Of a stretch of DNA of 64,000 nucleotides, positions 55,583 through 64,000 are shown one piece after another. The stretch lies in contig CM055313.2 in the NCBI GenBank assembly GCA_029255685.2, positions 30,996,579 through 31,060,578 on the forward strand, given 5' to 3'. Position 1 is the first letter of the stretch. Each line of letters starts with the position of its first letter. Origin of the DNA: Silene conica. Lineage: Eukaryota; Streptophyta; Magnoliopsida; Caryophyllales; Caryophyllaceae. The position numbers and the translations under genes are program-made. Below the pieces are notes generated by a model, which ran no database searches, was not told the origin of the DNA, and saw only the letters and a program-made list of their open reading frames with translations.

Positions 55583-58570
55583 TTGAGTGCCACCATTGTC
55601 ACAAGACTAGGCATTGGAGGCGGAACTGTCCAGTGTACCGTGAGGACATAAAAGCAGGCCGCGTCACTCCTGTTGGTATGTCATCTTATATTCATATGAT
55701 TGAGATTAACCATGCAAGTTTCGTAACTTGTGTACTTGATACCCGTTGTGGTTCTCATCTGTGTAATCATTTGCAGGGCCTAAAAAACATCACACCTCTC
55801 GCAAAGGGTGATGTGGACCTGCGAGTCGGGAATGGAGCAAAAGTTGCTGCTGCTTCCATGGGAACATATGTGATCCAACTACCGAGCGGATTCGAGTTAT
55901 ATCTGTATAACTGTTATTATGTACCCAGTTTATCTAAGAACATTATTTCAGTTTCCGTACTCGATAAAGACGGATTTTCATTCTTAATAAAGGATAATAG
56001 CTGTAATTTATCTTTAAATGGAATGGTTTTTTGGTAAAGCGGTTTCCATGAATGGTATATATGTCTTAGATCAATCGAATGAAATATTACACATGAATAA
56101 AAAGAAACTAAAGGTTGGTAACAAAGATCAAACATATCTATGGCACTGTCGTATGGGACACATAAATGAGAAACGTGTAAAGCAGCTAATACGGAATGGC
56201 GCTATATCTCCATTTGATTATGAATCATTTGGCACATGTGAATCATGTCTCATAGGCAAAATGACTCATATTTCCTTCAAAGGTGTTGGAATGCGCGCTG
56301 CTGACCTATTAGGCCTCGTACATACAAATGTATGTGGACCTATGTCAATCACCGCACGAGACGGCTATAGATATTTCATCACTTTCACGGACGATTTAAG
56401 TAGATACAGATATGTCTACTTAATGAAGCATGAAAGTGAATCCTTTGAAAAGTTCAAGGAATTCCAGGCGAAGGTTGAAAACCAACTGGATAGAAAGATT
56501 AAAGCACTACGATCGGATCGTGGTGGTGAATATATTTTGCATGAGTTTGATCAACACCTTAAAGACTGTGGTATAGTACTACAGTTAACTCCACCTGGAA
56601 CACCACAATTAAATGGTGTGTCCGAACGGAGAAATCGAACACTATTAGATATGGTTCGATCCATGATGAGTCACACAGTTATGCCGGATTCATTATGGGG
56701 CTTTGCTCTATTATCAGCTGCTCTTATACTTAACCGAAGTCCGTCTAAAGCTGTTGACAAGACTCCATATGAGATATGGAAGGGAACCGTCCCTAACTTG
56801 TCCTTTATTCGGGTTTGGGGCTGCGAGGCTTATGTTAAGTGGAGACACGAGGATAAGCTCGGCCCGCGATCGGTCAAGACATACTTTATTGGTTATCCAA
56901 AAGGAATGTTTGGTCATTACTTCTATTCGCCTACCGAACACCGCGTTTTTTTTGCGGCTAGTGCGAAGTTCTTAGAGAAAGAATTTCTCGAGAATAAGAC
57001 AAGTAATAGAACCTTCGACCTGTCGGAGATTCAAGAACCAACTACTGAGCAACCAATGGAGGAAACCGTTCCTTCATCTTCTGTTGCGGTCAGTATTCCT
57101 GAGGAACCAAGAAGGTCGGGTAGACACTCCATTCCTCCAGATAGATACATCGGTATGATCGAGGAACTTGACGGAGTTGACGTTTTTCTCTTAGAGAGTA
57201 ACGAACCCGTGACCTAGAAAGGTGACATGACCTGTTCCGACACAAAGCTATGGCTTGATGCCATGCAATCCGAAATGGACTCCATGTATGACAATGACTT
57301 ATGGGAGTTGGTTGATTTGCCTGATAAGGTACGACCTCTTCAATGCAAATGGCTTTATAAGATAAAGCGCTCCATCGAGGGACAATCAGACACCTATAAG
57401 GTACGACTAGTGGCAAAAGGTTTCACTCAAGTGCAAGGGTTGCACTATGATGAGATTTTTGCACCCGTAGTCATGCTGCGTTCCATTCGGATTATCTTAG
57501 CGATTGCTGCATTTCATGTCTACGAAATATGGCAAATGGATGTGAAAACCGCCTTCTTAAACGGTTATTTGGAGGAGGACTTGTACATGGTACAACCCGA
57601 AGGTTTCACAGATCCTAAAAATCCTAAGAAGTTGTGCAAGCTTAAGCGTTCCATTTATGGACTTAAGCAAGCATCTAGGAGTTGGAATCATCGCTTCGAC
57701 CAAGTGATAAAAAAGAATGGTTTTATTCGATCAGTCGAAGAACCATGCTTTTATATCAAGTCGAGTGGGAGTAAGATCGTCTTTCTGGTGTTGTATGTCG
57801 ACAATATACTCTTGATCGGAAATGACATCCCTCTCTTATCTTCGGTTAAAGTATGGTTAAAGAACCATTTCCAGATGAAAGATATGGGTGAGGCACAATG
57901 TATATTGGGGATCCGTATCTATAGAGATAGATCACGACGGATGTTATCACTGAGTTAGGAGTCTTATATAGATAAGATTCTTGACAGATTCAGCATGACC
58001 AACTCCAAAAAGGGGTTACTTCCGATGATCTCGGGGGTGCATTTGAGTAAGACTCAGGCATCTAAGACACCGAAAGAGGTCGAGCGCATGAGTCGCATTC
58101 CTTATGCGTCAGTTATAGGATCGATCATGTATGCCATGATATGCACACGTCCAGACGTGGCATATGCTTTGAGTATGAAGAGTCTGTACCAAGGCAGTCC
58201 AGGTGAACCACACTGGATGGCTGTGAAAAATAATCTTATGTACCTACGGAGGACTAAAGATTGGGTATTGACTTATGGTGGAGGCACTGAGCTTTGCGCA
58301 AACAGTTACGCAGATGCTAGCTTCCAAACGGATCGAGATGACTCGAAATCTCAGTCTGGATTCATTTTTACTCTTAATGGCGCTGCTGTCAGTTGGAAAA
58401 GCTCCAAGCAAAGTGTTATTGCAGATTTTAATACTGAGTAAAAGGAGATAGTGATAGACATGATTGCGACGGATGACAACATCGCAGATCCTCTCACTAA
58501 ACCATTAAGACATGATAAACATGAAGGGCACGTTATTTCAATAGGAATTAAACGTGTTCCTGAGTTGTAA

Positions 58571-59355
58571 TAGTACTTTTTGTGAATTGGATATTGTATC
58601 TATTTCATATACTATTTATAACACCATCGATTTTGTTTTATATATTGTTTTTCATGTGGATTGTACTGACAACATTGAACACCACAAAAGTGAACTAAAT
58701 TACATTATATTTGTTTTAGTCCGTAATCGCCTACACGAGCTGATAACTCTGGCAATTATTTTGTGACGTCGATTGATGGTGGCTTCAATAAACCATAAGT
58801 CAAACCGTTGACTGATCGGTCACGGATACGAGATTATAACGATAACTCATAGGACAATTTTCGTGATGACGCAATGGAGTCCTAAATGTTATTGAACATT
58901 CGGTGCCAGGTCGTGGATAGGACGTCCATCGTGTTCCTTGAGTCGATTCTTTTGACTGTCGACTGTTTCTTGAGATAAAGGGCAGTTTTGGGTGACTTTG
59001 ATTTCTTTCTCACTAGTTGACTGTAACTGGGGCTAAGCAGACTTTTTTGGGTCATTTCATAGTGTGCTTACATCTGCAAGATTCGAGTTAAAGGAAATAT
59101 CCCCCCTCATCAGGTTTTAATATTTCTCAGGGCCACTCGAGGAGTAGTAACTGAAATGCTTGGCCAAGCTCGAATAATGATTCGTTATCAGTTGAGTTAC
59201 TCTCTAGTCGGGAAAACCACTCTTGATACAGATAGCTTGTAAAATACGACCTTTGTGAATATAGATTTGCAAATTGTTTTACATTGAGTGGGAGAAATTT
59301 AATTGGATATGAGAAACGGTTATCGCACATACACTTGTACGGACAAGTGGGAGAT
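58571..59355 (+). other. Copia-2 3' untranslated region and polypurine tract
   Basis: It aligns with Copia-1 6182-6719 plus 16117-16441. It shows the unoccupied chromovirus target near 59091-59112. The purine tract ACAAGTGGGAGAT at 59343-59355 precedes the LTR, in one copy only. Confidence 0.88.
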
Positions 59356-60304
59356 TGTTGGAGCTAGTGTCCTCAACAGTTAGTGCGACAACACGTATAA
59401 ATCTCTTAAAGGAACACAGGGTATACTTTGTATTTTAGCCAGTTGATTCACGTTTATCAATAACGGTTGGCTTGCTAGAAAGTTTGACGTTAACGTCATA
59501 CAGATGGCGGTAATCAACTGGTCCCTAAGAGTCACACCTAAAGGATGGAATCTGAGAGATATGATTAGATGAAAATGTAATCATATTGATACCGTATATG
59601 ACTAAACGGTTAGTCAATGTAATGATGACATAAATTATTTAATACTGATTAAATAATATTAGCTAAGACGAATTAAAATAATAATTCGTAATTAAATATA
59701 AAATGTTATATTTAATTATGTGTAATGAAATTATTTAATAAAGATTAAAATGATTTAATTAAATATAAAAGGTTATATTTAATTAGTGGATTATAAATAT
59801 AAGATATTTATAAGATAAAACATTACACAAGAGAGAGATATAACCGATTCTATAAAGATAGAATTTCGGTCTGAGCAATTATTAAGTTGTTCAGTTGTTA
59901 TGAAGTGTTGTAGGTAGAACCAAATACTGATTTGGGGAATCTTAGTTGATGTCTAATAGCAAGGTTGTTTGCTGTTATAAATAGGACATTCACTCTGCAC
60001 ATAAAGAACACGAGTTACACGACATACATACCCCCTCTCTCTCTAGCTTTCATCTTACACAAAACTAAAGGTAATTTTGCAGTTTCTGGCTCTAGAAGGG
60101 GTATTTCTTGGAACATCTTGGGTGTAACGATTAGGAGAATATCTGTTTTGATATCTGATCTTAGGCCTTTGCAAGGACAGAAGATTAATTCTTGATCCCA
60201 ATCTTTGTATCTTGTTCTTCGTTTATGACTATAAATCATACATTATAAATTTGTTATAATCCTGCATATAAAGAATTGAGATTATATACAGATATTTTCC
60301 CACA
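59356..60304 (+). repeat. Copia-2 3' LTR
   Basis: It is the partner of 38609-39561, with a TATAAATAG box at 59976-59984, and is followed by CTAAC at 60305-60309. Confidence 0.93.
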
Positions 60305-60309
60305 CTAAC

Positions 60310-61888
60310 AACACCTAATTGACTCCGGAAACTAAGTTGAGGGAGAGCCGGTTTCCCTTTCGGTTACCCGACCGGGGGGTCTCTATCCTCTCTCCATTCC
60401 CAAATCCAATATAGTGTCGCCCATCCTCCGGGGACCTCAACACACACAAGCATGAGAGACAACCGAGTTCAATACAAATCAAGAACAACCTAAGACTCTT
60501 CTTCTTCAAGTCTAAGGGTTCCTATACATCTAACCAAGTCCACTAGGTCTCATCAACAACTTAAGATAATGACTAACTTAGATTAGAAACAACATCCTAA
60601 ACATGGCTTACTAATTACCCATTAATATTAAGGAGTAACTAAATTAAATAAGAAATAACCATCTTAAGACAATAGGTAAAAACTTACTAGCTATAGCCCA
60701 TTACAATTCAAGTACATAGCAAGCAATATATGCCACTAAAACATACTTTAAAAATAGCATCAAAACCATACACACAACCTGCTACAGACCACGCACAAAC
60801 AGCACAGGCCCGAGAAAACCGCAGCCTGCGCTGCCTGGGCGCAGCCTGCGCAATCAGACCACAGGCGTACGGTGAAAGCCGCAGCCTGCAGTTTCCACTG
60901 CAGGTCGCGATTCTGTTTTTCCTGCACAGCACGACACACATAAAATTTCACCATTTCTGTTTCCCATTCTTTCCAAGCATGAAATTTTACTATACTACAG
61001 CACATAAGTGTCCCAAACAATCCTAAGTATATCTTCATATGATCTTTAGACAATATCCAATAATTAAAACATGAATTGAGATTAAACATGATATTCGTCT
61101 TAAGAACTTGAAATCTGAAAAGTGAACCATTCTAGCATATGAACATCCAAATCTACAATCAAATCATGTGAATATCATATAAAACCTATTTCCTAAAATA
61201 AACCTAAACTTAAACATCATCAACAACCCAAAATCAGAAACTTTAATCAAGAACACAACACAAAGGATGCTATTTTAACGAAAAGGTCGAGTAACTCGTA
61301 ATTGTCACCTCAAAAGCGATTATGCTCCAAAATATTCTTCTATAACAAAGCTATCAACTTCTGGATCTTCTAAGACAACCCCTACAACAAAGAAAACGGG
61401 TTTTAGAAGCTTAAAACGGGAATTACTCAAAACAGCGTCTTTTTCGAGTTAGACGAAATCGAAATTGAAAGAGATAGATGGCTTGGAAATCTTGTAAGGA
61501 TTCCGAAAATGTAAGACTTACCGCGATTTGAGTTCGGGAAGGCCTTGAAATGTCGATTTTAAGATTGAAATAAAAAGGAAAAATGGAGGAAAAGAGAAAG
61601 CAGTGAAATGAATTTGTGAAGATGAAGTATGTCGACACATAGGGTTTATGGTGGGGTTTAAGTAGTCCTTTTTCTTATTTTGAGTCGGGTCACTTGTTGT
61701 GAACTTGTTTTGAGTCGGCTTTGATTTAAGCCAAGTTATTAACATCTTAAGAACTTAAAGTTATTCTTAAGACGGATCTTAACGGAAATCTTAAAATAAA
61801 TTTTTGATTTATTATTAAAATATTATTATATTTCGTAAAATAATTTAAAATCCTTGAAATATTGTTTACGAAAATACGGGATGTTACA
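60310..61888 (-). repeat. Y-minus solo LTR, right part, with GCAGCCTGCG repeats
   Basis: It continues Y-minus after Copia-2. GCAGCCTGCG-type copies start at 60821, 60841 and 60881, a 20-bp register. Frames on both strands here (60708-61089, 61423-61745) have no domain. Confidence 0.75.
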
Positions 61889-62076
61889 TTTTATTTCTTG
61901 TTCTGAGTAGTTAAATAATCAAACAACCCCCCCTCCCCACCCCTCCCCCAATTTTGTGACCAATGAACTGACCTTTGATTAAAACTCTGCCTCCCTGTGT
62001 GATTCGGCCCTACTACCACTAGCTTCTGTTAGTTGTACCTAGGTTTATCTTTGACCGTGTACACGACCGCGTGTCA
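61889..62076 (+). repeat. LTR Z fragment, right piece
   Basis: It ends like the U5 of Athila-like LTRs: a CCTCCCTGTG-type stretch, then GGTTTATCTTTGA, and a final GTGTCA at 62076. No clear primer site follows, so it is a 3' or solo LTR, or badly decayed. Confidence 0.5.
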
Positions 62077-62337
62077 GCAGCGGCTGCCTTTTTTGAATTC
62101 ATCATGTGGTACTATTTTTAACTCGGGTCCTAGGCAGTAGCGAAATAATGTCTTCGCGCTGAATCATGTGAATATCAGAGTATGCAGCCAGTTGCCCCCT
62201 ACAACGATGGAGAAAATAAATAAATCTACCATTGTTAAAATACAGTAAAAAAAGATTTAGAGGAAATAACATTTCGTGGTGTTCACTTACGACTTTTCGG
62301 CCGAAACGGTAGAACTAGACGCGTAATCCATTACGGC
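62077..62337. other. Unassigned 260 bp between LTR Z and LTR T
   Basis: No reading frame, primer site or repeat structure could be recognised. Confidence 0.5.
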
Positions 62338-63608
62338 TGACACGGCTGTCGCAACCCTTTCAAAAATAAACCAACTGGTCCTAAAACAAATGTAGCAGAG
62401 GTAGTCAGGTATCGAATCCATAGGGAGATGAGAATCTAAAGTCTAACAGTGAAAGAAGGGATAAAGAGATATAAAAAAGTAACTAGAGAAAAAAGAAACT
62501 AGGATCGTCGGTTCACCATGGCCAAAGATAATGGAAGATACCAAGAACGTCTTAAATTGGGATAGGGGTACTGAAAAGGTCATTTCGGTCCGCTATTCAC
62601 CCTAAGATAAAACTAATAAACTTTCACTCTAACTAGTTCATCCCAGAGTTCATAGCCGATCTACCTTTTCCAATCTTTCGATCTAGGTCAAGGGAATCCA
62701 AACAATCAATTGAATGCGTCGACTCAAACAATAAAAAGCTATTAAATGCAATGATTACATGCAATCCGAATCCAAATCAATCAAGAAAAAACAACTAACC
62801 TAAGCCATGGTTCCCCTAAATCCTAGTATGGAACTTAGCTAATCATGCTCAAACAATTAACAATAATAATAAGGGAGAAGGGATTAACAACATCAAAGAA
62901 GAGAGAATGGAGAACATAATTCAATTAACGAAGTAGAATAGAAATACCGCGATTGAAAGTGTGAAACTAATTGATAGAGAATCCAATCCGAGTGCAAGCA
63001 AAAGAAATAATCTATCTATATAATTAGGTTTCTTGAGAATGAAAGTGAAGTAGAGATCTAGCGTTGTCTGTCTCTGTCTACCTACTACTACTGGCGTCTT
63101 GCCCTTTTATGCTTTTGTGGAACCCTTCGAAAATAGGAGAATTGCTGAAATCTCGCTGCAGTGCTCGATCGAGTAAGTGAGTTACTTGATCGAGGCTTTA
63201 TTTGACCCTTCTTGCTCGATCGAGTGAGTGATGGACTCGATCGAGTAAAGTGGTAAACAACAGTCGATAAGAGTTAGTGGAATGTTTGATTGAAGCTTTC
63301 TCATCCTCCAACAAATCGATCGAGTAGAAGAGGATGCTCGATCGAGTTCTTTTGTGCTTTTGGGCGCGGTTCATCTTTCACTTGGGGTTTTGCATTTCTC
63401 AATGTGATATGATTCTTTCCCAACATCTATGGAAGTGCTTGGATATCAAAGATTAAGTTGGTTTCCCTTATTCCCGGCTTCTATCTTCAGTTAATACAAA
63501 ACAAAACCCAGTAGACAATTCGGGGGATAAAAGTAGCCAAAAGTTATGAAATAGAAGATAAATACGTGAAAACTGGACCAAAAAGGTCTATATAAAATGC
63601 ACGTATCA
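62338..63608 (-). repeat. 3' LTR of minus-strand Athila-like element T
   Basis: On the minus strand it reads from TGATACGTGCAT at 63608 to CCGTGTCA at 62338. It resembles LTR X (19215-20729) in layout and in the CTCGATCGAG motifs. A purine tract follows at 63609, so this is the 3' LTR and the body lies right of the window. Confidence 0.8.
63164..63346 (-). repeat. Three CTCGATCGAG pairs in LTR T
   Basis: Copies start at 63164/63185, 63215/63236 and 63315/63337, spaced 21, 21 and 22 bp. Two copies have one changed base. Confidence 0.87.
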
Positions 63609-64000
63609 AATATCCCCAAACCAAACATTTGCTTGTCCTCAAGCAAATAAGCTGCATCCAACTCCGCAAACGGAAGCAAGCACAGAACCATTACTGAAAT
63701 GTCTACTTAAACCAGATTTAAAACACAAGTCAAGACCTAGCACAATTGATCAAAGCGAACGAGTTGTAAGAATGTTTTTCAGGGCGCTACTGAACCGTCA
63801 ACCTTGCGAGACCTTTGATCATGTTATCTAACGGGTCACTGATGTAGTGTGTTTTGTAGGTGCTAAAAATGGTGATTTGGGTTAGACTAAAGTGTTAAAT
63901 TGATGAAAAATGATTGTTAAAAGTCTTGATGTTGCAATATTGGAGGAATGTCTTATGTTGGATAAAAGACGGGTTTTGTGCATTGATTCCATAAATTAGA
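63609..64000 (-). other. Start of the 3' internal region of element T, with polypurine tract
   Basis: The minus-strand tract GGTTTGGGGATATT adjoins the LTR, followed by the leucine-codon-like GCTTGAGGACAAGC hairpin also seen in V and W. The rest is non-coding as far as visible. Confidence 0.7.

Larger units (their letters stand above)
50363..58570 (+). pseudogene. Copia-2 gag-pol, inactivated and split by two solo LTRs
   Basis: Pieces are 50363-50874 (gag, from ATG 50363), 52366-52692 (gag) and 55588-58570 (knuckle to RNase H). The solo LTRs interrupt at 50875 and 52693. Further damage: an extra base in the T run near 56028 shifts the frame; TAG at 57215-57217 and 57956-57958; and a 210-bp deletion at 58440 relative to Copia-1 that removes the RNase H centre and creates TAA. 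Active-site changes are protease DTG to DTR (55738-55746), first integrase aspartate to N (56327-56329), RT YVDD to YVDN (57803-57805), and a knuckle glycine to arginine near 55608. Other regions remain close to Copia-1. It cannot make active enzymes. Confidence 0.93.
38609..60304 (+). mobile_element. Copia-2, decayed Ty1/copia retrotransposon hosting three later insertions
   Basis: LTRs of 953 and 949 bp begin TGTTGGAGC and end TTTTCCCACA, with target duplication CTAAC at 38604-38608 and 60305-60309. The LTRs differ at about 25 positions by hand count, roughly 2.5 percent, older than the elements inside it. Gag-pol is related to Copia-1. Insertions lie at 41210-49801, 50875-52365 and 52693-55582. 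Confidence 0.93.
37366..61888 (-). mobile_element. Solo LTR Y-minus (gypsy, chromovirus-like), split by Copia-2
   Basis: On the minus strand it starts TGTAACATCCCG at 61888 and ends GGGGTTTTACA at 37366, with target duplication TTTTA at 37361-37365 and 61889-61893. Removing Copia-2 leaves about 2.8 kb without primer site or coding region, so it is a solo LTR. The right part of Y-plus is alignable in reverse. An imperfect array of CTCAGAGGCCAACTTAAGG-like units lies at 38090-38490. The frame at 37851-38270 reads through that array and is not a gene. Confidence 0.85.

Noticed and set aside
60708-61089. Overlapping frames on both strands around the GCAGCCTGCG repeats
   Set aside because: They sit in solo LTR sequence and the composition follows the repeats; no domain.
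61914-61950. C-rich tract as a possible regulatory or quadruplex site
   Set aside because: It is a short impure run in the old LTR Z fragment with no supporting context.

Overview
The window is plant nuclear repeat DNA. I see no host gene, tRNA or rRNA. Essentially every base can be assigned to LTR retrotransposons: Ty1/copia, a Tekay-like chromovirus, Athila-like elements with a tRNA-Asp primer site, and a probable Sirevirus-type solo LTR. This points to a flowering plant with a large, repeat-rich genome. I cannot name the species from the sequence.

The layout is a Russian doll, worked out from TG...CA ends, primer-binding sites (PBS), polypurine tracts (PPT) and 5-bp target duplications (TSD). 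Left side: an intact chromovirus (6720-16111, TSD CCTTA) sits in Copia-1 (1-17302). Copia-1 sits in a minus-strand Athila-like LTR (17303-18659), which sits in the remnant of a minus-strand element X (18660-20729). X sits in LTR Y-plus (20730-21640 and 36271-37158). Y-plus is also split by the Athila-like element W (21641-36270). W is split by a minus-strand Athila-like element V (23285-31455, TSD ACCAT), which landed 5 bp past W's start codon. Right side: a minus-strand solo LTR Y-minus (37366-61888, TSD TTTTA) is split by Copia-2 (38609-60304, TSD CTAAC). Copia-2 carries a non-autonomous chromovirus relative (41210-49801, TSD GTCGA), a 1.5-kb solo LTR (50875-52365) and a 2.9-kb solo LTR (52693-55582, TSD TTGAG). 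Y-plus and Y-minus both lie in an old LTR, Z (37159-37365 and 61889-62076). The window ends in the 3' LTR of another minus-strand Athila-like element, T (62338-64000).

Only the chromovirus (9310-13908) keeps an open gag-pol with all catalytic motifs. Copia-1 has two in-frame TAGs but intact active sites. Copia-2 has lost key residues in protease, integrase and reverse transcriptase and part of RNase H. V encodes a frameshifted gag-protease without RT or integrase. W encodes an unrecognised protein. The non-autonomous elements would need enzymes supplied by relatives.

The most unusual signal is a short near-palindromic motif, GGTCGGTCGACC or its reverse complement. It occurs as 29 pairs, 28 of them exactly 21 bp apart start to start. 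It is found in the leader of Copia-1, in the LTRs and internal regions of Athila-like elements, and inside the V gag reading frame. Four loci in three elements share the identical four-motif geometry 0/21/72/93. X and T carry a different palindrome, CTCGATCGAG, at about the same spacing. The Copia-2 leader and Y-minus have two further motif sets at about 20 bp. I know of no described system with this layout.
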